DNA of 64,000 nt from Pseudomonas paracarnis (GCF_904063055.1 NZ_CAJFCN010000003.1:518112-582111); one strand, 5' to 3'; counted from the stretch's first letter, positions 1 through 8,555 are shown. Notes: generated from the sequence alone by a model not told the origin. Made by a program: numbers and translations.

Positions 1-182
1 CGGCTACGCAGGTGGAACAGCAGGTCCTCATGGCATTGCGGCCGCCCACCCAGCAACGTGCCCGGCCAATTGATCGCCCCGCGCTGTGCGCTGCGGGCCT
101 TGCCCTGCCGGCCAGTGTTCAATCGCCCCGCCTGGGGCCAGGCATCCGCCCCCGTGTCAGCTCGGGGGCGGATGCCTAGGGC
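1..182 (-). CDS. ChlD-like (VWA-type) chelatase extension, read in the -1 frame, partial at left edge
   Basis: This frame is open for 60 codons, from the slippery site of the ChlI-like gene to the window edge. It has no convincing start codon of its own near the junction; a GTG about 50 bases upstream would have no clear ribosome site. The translation contains ARGAINWPGTLL-like text (here QRGAINWPGTLL) followed by EDLLFHLRS, which resembles the linker preceding the von Willebrand A domain of ChlD/CobT-like medium subunits of cobalto- and magnesium chelatases. The VWA domain with its metal-ion site would lie outside the window. The product is inferred to be a fusion of the upstream AAA+ module with this region, made by -1 ribosomal frameshifting. 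The alternative is an independently initiated overlapping gene. Confidence 0.7.
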
Positions 183-188
183 TTTTTT
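141..188 (-). promoter_or_regulatory. Programmed -1 ribosomal frameshift signal (A AAA AAG plus hairpin)
   Basis: On the minus strand the zero-frame codons AAA AAG (heptamer A AAA AAG, 188 to 182) are followed by CCC and then the TAG stop. Five bases after the heptamer begins a perfect 14-bp stem, 176-163 pairing with 154-141, with an 8-base loop. The heptamer, 5-base spacer and strong hairpin match the layout of the E. coli dnaX frameshift site. Slipping back one base yields GCC CTA GGC and enters the open frame that runs to the window edge. No clear Shine-Dalgarno-like stimulator is visible upstream of the heptamer. Confidence 0.8.
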
Positions 189-1186
189 GGCCAGGTGGGT
201 ACATCGCGGCGGGTGCCCGTGGGCAAGGCGGGTGCGGGCATATCGCCCCACTGGCCTTGGCCGGGCGAGGTGTCGGAGGGTGACGATGACGGCCCGTCAT
301 TCGGCGGGGGCGGCGCGCCTGCAGGCGCTTGCTGCTGACGTCGATGGCGCAAGGCGAACTCCGCCACCGCGTCGATATCGTCCTGCTCGATAGCGACGGC
401 GCCACGCCACGCCGCATGGGCACGGGCGCCACGCAACCAGACCAGGTCGGCACGCAGGCCGTCGACCCCTGCGGCAAAGCAGCGCTCGGTGATGTGGGCC
501 AACGCCTGGTCATCCAGGGCGATACTGTCTAGCCGTGCCCGCGCCAGGGTGCAGCGTTCGCGCAAGGCAGCTTGCGCTGGCGCCCACTGCGCGCAGAACG
601 CCGCCGGGTCAGTGTCGAAATCCAGGCGACGCCGAATGATCTGCCCGCGCTCGGGGGGCAAGGTTTGCCCGCTCAAGGCCACGTTGAAACCGAAGCGGTC
701 GAGCAACTGCGGGCGCAGCTCGCCCTCCTCCGGGTTCATGGTGCCGATCAGTACAAAGCGCGCCGCATGGCGATGGGAAATCCCGTCGCGTTCGATCAGG
801 TTGGTGCCGCTGGCGGCTACGTCCAGCAGCAGGTCCACCAAGTGGTCGGCCAGCAGGTTGACTTCATCCACGTACAACACCCCGCCGTCGGCCTTGGCCA
901 ACACGCCGGGGGAGAATTGCGCGCGGCCTTCGCCCAGCGCGGCATCCAGGTCCAGGGTGCCGACCAGGCGCTCTTCGGTCGCGCCCAGGGGCAAAGTGAC
1001 AAACTGCCCGCTGGCCAGCAGGTCTGCCAGCCCGCGGGCCAGAGTCGACTTGGCCATGCCCCGTGGCCCTTCGATCAGCACGCCGCCGATCTTCGGGTCG
1101 ATGGCCGCCAGGCACAGCGCGAGCTTCAAGTCATCGGCGCCGACCACGGCGGACAGCGGAAAATGGGGAGTATCAGTCATAGTCAA
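176..1186 (-). CDS. ChlI/BchI-like AAA+ subunit of cobaltochelatase (zero-frame product)
   Basis: This 336-residue AAA+ ATPase belongs to the magnesium/cobaltochelatase small-subunit family. It would power CobN-dependent cobalt insertion into hydrogenobyrinate a,c-diamide in the cytoplasm. Walker A is GPRGMAKST near residues 40-48 and Walker B is GGVLYVDEVN near 101-110. A sensor-like GTMNPEEGELRPQLLDRFG segment follows near 167-186. The C-terminal 50 residues are a Pro/Ser-rich linker typical of ChlD-type proteins rather than of stand-alone ChlI. The stop lies exactly at a -1 frameshift signal, so the gene probably encodes both this small subunit and a ChlI-ChlD fusion. It lies downstream of cobN on the same strand. 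No cobS or cobT is visible in the window, which fits a ChlID-type partner for CobN. Confidence 0.85.
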   Translation of the reverse strand: MTMTDTPHFPLSAVVGADDLKLALCLAAIDPKIGGVLIEGPRGMAKSTLARGLADLLASGQFVTLPLGATEERLVGTLDLDAALGEGRAQFSPGVLAKADGGVLYVDEVNLLADHLVDLLLDVAASGTNLIERDGISHRHAARFVLIGTMNPEEGELRPQLLDRFGFNVALSGQTLPPERGQIIRRRLDFDTDPAAFCAQWAPAQAALRERCTLARARLDSIALDDQALAHITERCFAAGVDGLRADLVWLRGARAHAAWRGAVAIEQDDIDAVAEFALRHRRQQQAPAGAPPPPNDGPSSSPSDTSPGQGQWGDMPAPALPTGTRRDVPTWPKKP

Positions 1187-1198
1187 CTCTTAATAGCT

Positions 1199-1303
1199 CG
1201 TTCCAACGCTCCCGCGTGGGAACGCTTCGCTGGACGCTCGGCGTCCGTTCTTGTGACGCAGAGCGTCACGGGCTGCATTCCCACGCGGAGCGTGGGAACG
1301 ATC
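1199..1303. repeat. Intergenic multi-hairpin repeat between cobN and the ChlI-like gene
   Basis: This tract of about 105 bases consists almost entirely of short inverted repeats. They include CGTTCCCACGC-type arms at both ends (near 1201-1225 and 1279-1300), GGACGCTCGGCGTCC near 1231-1245 and GTGACGCAGAGCGTCAC near 1254-1270. It fills the gap between the cobN stop and the next start codon. Similar CGTTCCCACGC hairpins are common dispersed intergenic elements in fluorescent pseudomonads. It could act as an mRNA-stability or processing element inside the operon; no gene is visible in it. Confidence 0.6.
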
Positions 1304-1305
1304 AC

Positions 1306-4300
1306 TCAGCTGTCTTCTTCTATGTCCAGCAACAGGTTTTCCAAGGCTTCGCGGTACGCCCCCGGTGCCTGCCACAAGCCACGTTGCTGGGCTTCGAGCA
1401 TGCGCTCGGTCATGTCGCGCAGGGCATCGGGGTTGTGCTGTTGCACAAAGGCACGGGTATCAGGGTCCAGCAGGTAGGCATCGGCGAGCAAGGCGTATTG
1501 GTGATCGTCAATCAGCGCGGTGGTAGCGTCGAAGGCGAACAGGTTGTCCACGGTCGCGGCCATTTCAAACGCGCCTTTATAGCCATGGCGCTTCACGCCC
1601 TCGATCCACTTGGGGTTGGCCGCGCGGGAACGGATCACCCGGTTGAGCTCTTCCTTCAAGGTGCGGATTTTCGGCACGTCCGGCTGGCTGTGGTCGCCAT
1701 GGTAGCTGGCGGCCTTTTCGCCGCTCAGGGTTTCCACGGCGGCCAGCATGCCGCCCTGGAATTGGTAGTAGTCGTTGGAGTCGAGCAAGTCGTGCTCGCG
1801 ATTGTCCTGGTTCTGCAACACCGCCTGCACCTGGCTCAACCGCTGGGCAAATTGCTCGCGGGCCGCAGTGCCTTCGTCAGCCCCCCCGTAAGCGTAGCCA
1901 CCCCAGTTCAGGTAGACCTCGGCCAAGTCCTCGCGGCTCTGCCACAAGCGCCCGTCAATCGCGCCCTGCACGCCCGCGCCATAGGCACCCGGTTTGGCGC
2001 CGAAAATGCGCCAGCCGGCTTGCTTGGCCGCGGCACCTTCATCCAGGCCCGCCTCAAGCAATGCTTGGCGTTCACTGCGCACTTTGGCGGCCAGCGGGTT
2101 CATGTCGTCGGGTTCATCCAGGGCCGCCACCGCCTGCACCGCCGCATCGAACAGGCGGATCAGGTTGGCAAACGCATCGCGGAAGAACCCGGACACGCGC
2201 AGGGTCACGTCCACGCGCGGACGGTCCAATAAGCTGATCGGCAGGATCTCGAAATCGTCCACCCGCTGGCTGCCGGTGGCCCATACCGGGCGCACGCCCA
2301 TCAGCGCCATGGCTTGGGCGATATCGTCCCCGCCAGTGCGCATGGTGGCAGTGCCCCATACCGACAGGCCGAGCTGACGCAGGTGGTCACCGTGGTCTTG
2401 CAGGTGCCGCTCAAGAATCAGGTTGGCCGACTGGAATCCGAGACGCCAGGCCGTGGTGGTTGGCAGGTTGCGTACGTCCACGGTAAAGAAGTTACGCCCC
2501 GTAGGCAGCACATCCAGCCGACCGCGACTCGGCGCACCGCTGGGCCCCGCCGGGACAAAACGCCCACTCAAGGCATCGAGCAAGCCACGCATCTCTGCGG
2601 GGCCGCAGGCATCCAGGCGTGGCGCGACGACGATGCGCAGGCCTTCGATCACCGCCTTCACCTCCTGCCAGCCGGGCTCTTCCAACTGTTCGATGGGGCC
2701 TTCCAGTGCCTGCTCGATCAAGCGCGCCGCGTACAACTCCAGACGTTCACGGGTATCCCCGGCCGTACGCCACAGCTGATCGTCAATCTTCTGCAACACC
2801 AACGGGCGCCGCCCCGTCCAGGGCTCGGCCAGTGCGCAATCGAGCGGATCAAACCCCAGGTCGAATGCCTTGGCCAACACTCGCAGCAGGCTCGACTGCG
2901 GGCCCCGACCATCGCCACGGGGAATGCGCAACAGCGCCAGCAAGGTGTCGATACGCAAGCGGCCCTCGGGCGACTCGCCAAAGATATGCAGGCCATCGCG
3001 GATCTGCGATTCCTTCAAGTCGCACAGGTAGGTATCCAGGCGCGGCAGCCACACCGCCGCGTCCGCCTCACTGCCCAGTTCAAGCTCCTGGTCGATACGG
3101 GTTTCGCGCACCAGTTTGAGGATGTCTTTTTGCAGCTCCAGCGCACGGCGCGGGTCAAGCAATTGCGCCTCGTAATATTCGTCGGCCAATAACTCAAGGT
3201 CACGCAACGGGCCGTAGGTTTCGGCGCGGGTCAGCGGTGGCATCAGGTGGTCGATGATCACCGCCTGGGTGCGCCGCTTGGCCTGGGCGCCCTCACCCGG
3301 GTCGTTGACGATAAACGGGTAGATATTCGGCAGCGGCCCCAGCAATGCATCCGGCCAGCAGTGCTCCGACAGGCCCACGCCTTTGCCGGGCAGCCACTCC
3401 AGGTTGCCGTGCTTGCCCACATGGATCACGCCGTGGGCGCCGTAGGTATGGCGTAGCCAGAAATAGAACGCCAGGTAGCCATGGGGCGGCACCAGGTCCG
3501 GGTCGTGGTACACCGCGCTGGCGTCTACCTGGTAACCCCGGGCCGGCTGGATGCCGACAAAGGTCAGGCCCAGGCGCAGGCCGGCGACCATCAAGCGGCC
3601 ATCGCGGCACATCGGATCGTTTTGCGGCGCGCCCCAACGCTCCAGCACGGCCTGGCGATTGGAGGCCGGCAAACGATCAAACATCGCCTGGTATTCCACA
3701 ACGCTCAGGCTTTGATGGCAGGGGCGCAGGTCGAGGCTGTCGAGATCGTTGGTGGCGCCGCCGAGCAGTTCATGGATCAGCGCGGTGCCGCTGTCGGGCA
3801 GCCGCTCCGCCACCGGGTAGCCCTCGGCTTGCAAGGCGCGCAGGATATTCAGCGCTGCCGCAGGGGTGTCCAGGCCTACGCCGTTGCCGATGCGACCGTC
3901 GCGGGTCGGGTAGTTGGCGAGGATCAACGCAATCCGTTTCTCGGCATTGGGCACCCGCGCCAACTCGACCCAACGGCGTGCCAGCTCAGCGACAAAATCC
4001 ATGCGTTCGGGCGCTGCGCGGTAGCACACCACGTCCGACTGGCTGCGCTCGCTGCGCCAGGCCAGGTCCTTGAAACTGATCGGCCGGCTGATGATGCGCC
4101 CGTCCAACTCCGGCAAGGCAATGTGCATCGCCAGGTCGCGGGGCCCCAGGCCTTGTTCGCTGGCCTGCCAGCCGGGCTGGTTGTCCTGGGCGCAGATCGC
4201 CTGGATCACCGGGATATTGCGGCGAAACGGGCGCAAATGCGGCGCTTCCGGGCTCGATTGGGCAAAGCCGGTGGTGTTCAGAATTACCGCGGCTTGCACG

Positions 4301-5067
4301 TCATCCAGCAGGTCCTCGACCACCGTGAGGCAGCCGGGTTCTTTCAAACTGGCCACCGCGACAGGCAAGGGGTTGAGGCCCGCCGCCTGTAAGCGCTGGC
4401 AGAACACATCAATAAAACCGGTATTGGCCGCCTGTAAATGGGAGCGGTAGAACAGCACCGCAGCCACCGGCCAATCAGCGTGCCAATCGGCCTGCCAGTC
4501 ATTGAGGCGGGCATTGGCGTTGTGCGGGTGATAGATCGCCGTGCGCGGCAGCGCTTGCGGCTCGGCCCAGGCATAGTCGCGTCCCAGGTGGGCACTGGCC
4601 AGGCAGTGGTAAAAATCCAGGGCATTGCCCAGGCCACCTTGGCGCAGGAAGTGCCACAGGCGCTCGCGGTGTTCGGCCGCAACGGTGCTCAGGCCGCTGA
4701 GTTCCGGGTCTGGGCGGTCGTCACCCGGCACCAGGATCAGGGTGACGCCGCGTTCGGCCAACTCCACCAGGCGCTCGATGCCGTAGCGCCAATACCCGAT
4801 GCCGCCGTGCAATGACAGCAGGATGACCTTGGCGTGGCGCAATACCTCGTCGACGTACAGGTCGACCGAGGCATGGTTCTGCACCTGCATTGGGTTGGCC
4901 AGGCGCAGGCTGGGGTAATCCTCGGGCAATTGCTGGGCGGCTTCGGCGAGCAGCGCCAGGCTGGAATCGCCGCTGCACAGGATCACCAGTTCAGCGGGGG
5001 TCTGGCCAAGGTCGGCAATATTGTCGTCCGCGACGAAACCACCGGGTTGGGTCCTGAGCAGGTGCAT
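1306..5067 (-). CDS. cobN: Cobaltochelatase large subunit CobN
   Basis: CobN is the large catalytic subunit of the aerobic ATP-dependent cobaltochelatase, which inserts cobalt into hydrogenobyrinic acid a,c-diamide. The protein has 1253 residues, the usual size for CobN/BchH-type subunits. Recognisable family text includes GVIHVGKHGNLEWLPGKG-type sequence near the middle and YPTRDGRIGNGVGLDTPA upstream of it. The start codon lies 2 bases after the cobW stop, so the two genes are translationally linked. The partner AAA+ gene follows after a 120-base gap filled by hairpin repeats. Expression should be repressed by cobalamin through the riboswitch ahead of cobW. Confidence 0.96.
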   Translation of the reverse strand: MHLLRTQPGGFVADDNIADLGQTPAELVILCSGDSSLALLAEAAQQLPEDYPSLRLANPMQVQNHASVDLYVDEVLRHAKVILLSLHGGIGYWRYGIERLVELAERGVTLILVPGDDRPDPELSGLSTVAAEHRERLWHFLRQGGLGNALDFYHCLASAHLGRDYAWAEPQALPRTAIYHPHNANARLNDWQADWHADWPVAAVLFYRSHLQAANTGFIDVFCQRLQAAGLNPLPVAVASLKEPGCLTVVEDLLDDVQAAVILNTTGFAQSSPEAPHLRPFRRNIPVIQAICAQDNQPGWQASEQGLGPRDLAMHIALPELDGRIISRPISFKDLAWRSERSQSDVVCYRAAPERMDFVAELARRWVELARVPNAEKRIALILANYPTRDGRIGNGVGLDTPAAALNILRALQAEGYPVAERLPDSGTALIHELLGGATNDLDSLDLRPCHQSLSVVEYQAMFDRLPASNRQAVLERWGAPQNDPMCRDGRLMVAGLRLGLTFVGIQPARGYQVDASAVYHDPDLVPPHGYLAFYFWLRHTYGAHGVIHVGKHGNLEWLPGKGVGLSEHCWPDALLGPLPNIYPFIVNDPGEGAQAKRRTQAVIIDHLMPPLTRAETYGPLRDLELLADEYYEAQLLDPRRALELQKDILKLVRETRIDQELELGSEADAAVWLPRLDTYLCDLKESQIRDGLHIFGESPEGRLRIDTLLALLRIPRGDGRGPQSSLLRVLAKAFDLGFDPLDCALAEPWTGRRPLVLQKIDDQLWRTAGDTRERLELYAARLIEQALEGPIEQLEEPGWQEVKAVIEGLRIVVAPRLDACGPAEMRGLLDALSGRFVPAGPSGAPSRGRLDVLPTGRNFFTVDVRNLPTTTAWRLGFQSANLILERHLQDHGDHLRQLGLSVWGTATMRTGGDDIAQAMALMGVRPVWATGSQRVDDFEILPISLLDRPRVDVTLRVSGFFRDAFANLIRLFDAAVQAVAALDEPDDMNPLAAKVRSERQALLEAGLDEGAAAKQAGWRIFGAKPGAYGAGVQGAIDGRLWQSREDLAEVYLNWGGYAYGGADEGTAAREQFAQRLSQVQAVLQNQDNREHDLLDSNDYYQFQGGMLAAVETLSGEKAASYHGDHSQPDVPKIRTLKEELNRVIRSRAANPKWIEGVKRHGYKGAFEMAATVDNLFAFDATTALIDDHQYALLADAYLLDPDTRAFVQQHNPDALRDMTERMLEAQQRGLWQAPGAYREALENLLLDIEEDS

Positions 5068-5069
5068 GG

Positions 5070-6131
5070 TTAAACGCTGAGGGCAGCGCGCAATTGCGCT
5101 TCGAGGCCGGCGGCGTCCAGTTCCTGGCCGATCAGCACCAGGCGCGTGGTGCGTGCTTCGTCAGCGCCCCAGGCACGGTCGAAGTGCTTGTCAAAGCGCG
5201 TGCCCACGCCCTGGATCAGCAGGCGCATCGGTTTGTTGGGGATCGCGGCGAACCCTTTCACACGCAGGATGCCGTGCTGCACCACCAATTGGGTCAGGGC
5301 GTCGAGCAGCAGCGCCTCATCGGCTTGGGGCAAGTCGATGGAGATGGAGTCGAAGGCATCGTGATCGTGGTCGTCTTCACCTTCGTGGTGATGGTCGTGA
5401 TGGCTGTGACGCCCGTCGATATGTTCCTCGGAACCGGCGCCCAGGCCGATCAGCACGTCCAGAGGCAGGCGACCGCTGCTGGCTTCGATGATCTTCACCG
5501 CGGCCGGCAGTTCTTCGGCGACCTCCAGGCGCACGCGGGCCAGGTCTTCGGCGCTGATCAGGTCGCTTTTGTTGAGGATCACCAGGTCGGCGCTGGCCAG
5601 TTGGTCGGCGAACAACTCATGCAACGGCGACTCGTGGTCCAGGTTCGGGTCAAGTTTGCGCTGGGCGTCGACCTGGTCCGGGAAGGCGGCAAAGGTACCG
5701 GCGGCCACGGCCGGGCTGTCGACCACGGTGATCACCGCGTCAACGGTGCAGGCGCTGCGGATTTCCGGCCACTGGAAGGCTTGCACCAACGGCTTGGGCA
5801 GGGCCAGGCCCGAGGTTTCGATGAGGATATGGTCCAGGTCACCGCGACGGGCGACCAATTCGCGCATCACCGGGAAGAACTCTTCCTGCACGGTGCAGCA
5901 CAGGCAACCGTTGGCCAGCTCGTAGACGCGGCCGTTGGCTTCTTCTTCGGTGCAACCGATAGAACACTGCTTGAGGATTTCACCGTCGATGCCCAACTCG
6001 CCGAACTCGTTGACGATCACCGCAATGCGACGGCCCTGGGCGTTGTCGAGCATATGGCGCAACAGCGTGGTTTTGCCCGAGCCAAGGAAGCCGGTAACGA
6101 TGGTGACGGGAAGTTTGGCCAGTGTTTTCAT
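5070..6131 (-). CDS. cobW: CobW-type G3E GTPase / metal chaperone
   Basis: This 353-residue COG0523 (G3E) GTPase is thought to deliver cobalt to the CobN chelatase in the aerobic cobalamin pathway. The P-loop is GFLGSGKTT near residues 14-22. The family metal-binding motif GCLCC lies near 74-78 and the guanine-specificity motif is LNKSD. A flexible His/Asp-rich stretch (HSHHDHHHEG then DHDHD) near 240-257 is typical of metal-handling members. The C-terminal CobW domain follows. It is the first gene of the minus-strand cob operon, directly behind a cobalamin riboswitch, with cobN 2 bases downstream. Confidence 0.95.
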   Translation of the reverse strand: MKTLAKLPVTIVTGFLGSGKTTLLRHMLDNAQGRRIAVIVNEFGELGIDGEILKQCSIGCTEEEANGRVYELANGCLCCTVQEEFFPVMRELVARRGDLDHILIETSGLALPKPLVQAFQWPEIRSACTVDAVITVVDSPAVAAGTFAAFPDQVDAQRKLDPNLDHESPLHELFADQLASADLVILNKSDLISAEDLARVRLEVAEELPAAVKIIEASSGRLPLDVLIGLGAGSEEHIDGRHSHHDHHHEGEDDHDHDAFDSISIDLPQADEALLLDALTQLVVQHGILRVKGFAAIPNKPMRLLIQGVGTRFDKHFDRAWGADEARTTRLVLIGQELDAAGLEAQLRAALSV

Positions 6132-6240
6132 CGGATGCCCTTTGGGGCGGGCATACGGGACGACAGGCCCTGCGGCGGCGCGCAGCAGCGGATTTCGTCA
6201 CCGGATCACCCCGCCCGGTTGAATTGGAAAATCAGTCGCG

Positions 6241-6425
6241 AGGCAGGTCTCCTGGCTTGGGGTGTGCAGGTCTTGCGACCAACGCTGACTGCGCCTTCCC
6301 GCCCTATCGGCAGTGGCGTGGCAGTCAACTGAACCCTTCACAGTTGCGGGGGCAGCCGCGGCTTGAACCGCGTTCCCTTCTTAGCTTCGGCCTGGGCCGA
6401 AGAACCTCGAGGGTGCAAGGCTACG
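6241..6425 (-). promoter_or_regulatory. Cobalamin riboswitch ahead of cobW-cobN-chlID
   Basis: Read on the minus strand, the leader has the conserved core GCTGCCCCCGCAACTGT (about 6355-6338) and the B12 box AGCCAGGAGACCTGCC (6256-6241). Its 5' helices begin near 6425. About 110 bases separate the B12 box from the cobW start. Just before the start codon, ATGCCC (6154-6149) can pair with GGGCAT (6140-6135), covering part of the AAAGGG ribosome site. That is a plausible translational expression platform. Confidence 0.93.
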
Positions 6426-6488
6426 CAGTGCACGGCAGGCGGTCAATGCTCAAGCACCTACCGGCAAGTCGGTCCAGGCAGCGGCCAA

Positions 6489-7856
6489 CTAGGCGTAGCG
6501 CTGCCTGCCAGGATTGGCGGTGATGATGTCGGGCACATTGATCGGGCCGTAAGCCTTGAGGAAAAAATCAAATCGGCCATTCCCTGTGAGGTCGATGGCC
6601 AGCCTAGACAGGTTAGTCGTACGGTTGTAATCCAGAATCGCTTCACCTGGTTTGCCCGTCAGCCGCCTGACGAACCTCAGGGCATCAACCCCCGCGTTGC
6701 CCAGCAGGTTCGACAGATCGATTCTGTCCACACCCGTGACAAAATCCATAATCTGATCGGGATATTCCGGCGTGGAGTCGCTGGCATTGTCGTAAGCGAA
6801 GGTGTCAGCGCCCCCCGCACCTCGGAGTCGATCCGCACCCGCCCCACCTTTAAGCACGTTGTTTGCTTGGTTACCAATGATCGAGTCATGCCCGGAGCCG
6901 CCGATTGCATTCTCCAGCGTAACCCCCTTGGCAATGGAAACATTCCCCACCAGGCCGCCAACATCCGAAAAGGACTCCGCCCGCAAATTGATAGTCTGGT
7001 TTTGGTGATACTCGGAAAAGTCCAACGTATCGACACCACCACCGTCCCATACACAAAACAAGGCCGTATCGTGACGCGAGTTCAACTCCAGATAGTCTCG
7101 TCCCGCATTGGAGTTGAAGCCATAGGTGGTATCTGAATTGCGCGTCGTGTTATTGGCACCATAAACCCGCTGCGCAGCGGCGATATCATCCATCATCGGC
7201 GCCGACGGTAACTTTCCATTGAAGTGTTTACCCGCTTCAGGTGCATCGAAGTAGCTCATCACGCTGTAAGCCCGCGTATCCTGAGCATATAAGGCGTGAT
7301 CGCGGTAATTGGGATTACCAAAATTATAGGTGCCTGGGTGTAACAGGCCCAGGTTGTGCCCAATTTCATGGGTCAGGGTCATTCGCCCATGGTTGTGCAA
7401 GGCTGGATTAGTATTGGTGCCAAATCGGGGATTGATCAGCACTTTACCTTCCTGGCCCGGATACTGGCCGAAGGCGACCTCGTAGTCCGTGCTATTGGAG
7501 AACGCTAGAAGCCCCTCGGGGCGACGACTGCCTTCCTGGAATGAAACATTCGCGACATCCTCCCACGATTGCATCGAGCGCCGGGCCTGCTCTTTCTGGG
7601 TCGCATTGAACGCCGTGTGCCCTCTTGCGTGCTTGTTGAATGAATAGGAGATCTGCGTGATGCCGTCGCGATTGGCGTCAAACCAACGATGGCCGGTTCG
7701 AGTGATTTGACGCGCGGCCTGATCAACCGTGAAAGAGGGTTTATCAACGTTCGATTCAGAGGGGTCGTTGGGCCTGAGGGTCGCATCGGCCACCGCTGAT
7801 TGCTGATCGCCAGCAAGCGGCGCATGAAAACTTTGCAGCGTATTGGAAAGTCGCAT
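6489..7856 (-). CDS. Serralysin-family (M10B) zinc metalloprotease with RTX repeats
   Basis: This 455-residue secreted protease is predicted from the astacin/serralysin zinc signature HEIGHNLGLLH (residues 163-173), a Met-turn SVMSY (198-202) and a short RTX calcium-binding block around 319-350 (GGSGHDSIIGN, LKGGAGADRL, GAGGADTF). A peptidase M10 C-terminal domain follows. There is no Sec signal peptide, as expected for a type I secretion substrate. The ATG at 7856 was chosen because GGTGGG precedes it; the open frame extends 7 codons further to a TTG. The C-terminus (NPGRQRYA) lacks the acidic-plus-hydrophobic ending common in AprA-like proteins. No aprDEF transporter or inhibitor gene is nearby. 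The gene sits between two cobalamin riboswitches, and its stop lies about 60 bases upstream of the cobW riboswitch, so read-through into it is possible. Confidence 0.9.
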   Translation of the reverse strand: MRLSNTLQSFHAPLAGDQQSAVADATLRPNDPSESNVDKPSFTVDQAARQITRTGHRWFDANRDGITQISYSFNKHARGHTAFNATQKEQARRSMQSWEDVANVSFQEGSRRPEGLLAFSNSTDYEVAFGQYPGQEGKVLINPRFGTNTNPALHNHGRMTLTHEIGHNLGLLHPGTYNFGNPNYRDHALYAQDTRAYSVMSYFDAPEAGKHFNGKLPSAPMMDDIAAAQRVYGANNTTRNSDTTYGFNSNAGRDYLELNSRHDTALFCVWDGGGVDTLDFSEYHQNQTINLRAESFSDVGGLVGNVSIAKGVTLENAIGGSGHDSIIGNQANNVLKGGAGADRLRGAGGADTFAYDNASDSTPEYPDQIMDFVTGVDRIDLSNLLGNAGVDALRFVRRLTGKPGEAILDYNRTTNLSRLAIDLTGNGRFDFFLKAYGPINVPDIITANPGRQRYA

Positions 7857-8057
7857 AAAGCCCACCGTTAATTTCAATGTTGCGCGGGGAGATAAACCGG
7901 GTTTCCTTCTGAGTTATCGAAAAAAGCGCAGGCGTTCCCAAACACTTCATACATCGCGTGTCTGCCTATTGCGTCTGCAAATACTTCATCGCCATGTACT
8001 TCGTAGGTGTCCTCATCCAATTGACGCTGACCTGCACACCATGCTCTCCTACACACC

Positions 8058-8243
8058 TTGTTTCGGGTGCCCTTCACAGGGTGAAACGGGAAACCGGTGC
8101 GTCAAATCCAATGACAAGTCCGGTGCTGCCCCCGCAACGGTAAGCGAGCGAAGCGTCATGGCCACTGTGCTTTTGCATGGGAAGGCGATGCTTTCAGGAG
8201 GACTCTTTGATGAGCCGCCCCTCGCAAGCCCGGAGACCGGCCC
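8058..8243 (+). promoter_or_regulatory. Cobalamin riboswitch ahead of cbtBA-cobE-cobM
   Basis: The core GCTGCCCCCGCAACGGTAA lies at about 8124-8142 and the B12 box AGCCCGGAGACCGGCCC at 8227-8243. The 5' side starts with CGGGTGCCC near 8061 and GGGAAACCGGTG near 8088. About 110 bases separate it from cbtB. The 200 bases upstream of it, to the serralysin start, should hold divergent promoters, but none was clear enough to call. Confidence 0.94.
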
Positions 8244-8355
8244 GAAAAATTCAGATAACAAACCCGCGGTGGGCGGGCGCTGTTCGAACCCTGCGTGCCT
8301 GGCGCGTGGGGTTTTCATGCGCTCGTTTCACCCTGACACCTGAAAGGGACGCGCC

Positions 8356-8544
8356 ATGTCGATCATCAGCAGCACTTCGCACACCGCCACTAGCACCGCC
8401 ACCCTCAGCCAACGCCTGACCGCCGCCATCGGTGCGTCGATCCTTGGCGCGTGCCTGGTGTATTTCGCCGGGTTCTCGCATATCGAGGCAGTGCACAACG
8501 CCGCCCACGATACCCGCCACAGCGCCGCGTTCCCGTGCCATTGA
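8356..8544 (+). CDS. cbtB: CbtB, small cobalt-transporter subunit
   Basis: This 62-residue protein has one transmembrane helix (about residues 20-40) followed by a His-rich tail containing HIEAVHNAAHDTRH and ending in CH. That is the hallmark of CbtB, the small partner of the CbtA cobalt permease. An AAAGGGA ribosome site precedes the ATG. It is the first gene after the second cobalamin riboswitch, and cbtA begins 12 bases downstream. The His residues are presumed to bind Co2+ during import. Confidence 0.93.
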   Translation: MSIISSTSHTATSTATLSQRLTAAIGASILGACLVYFAGFSHIEAVHNAAHDTRHSAAFPCH

Positions 8545-8555
8545 GAGCTGCCGAC

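Noticed and set aside
141..188. Plus-strand rho-independent terminator (14-bp stem followed by six Ts)
   Set aside because: No plus-strand gene ends here. The T-run is the complement of the slippery A-run and the stem lies within a minus-strand coding path, so the frameshift signal explains it better.
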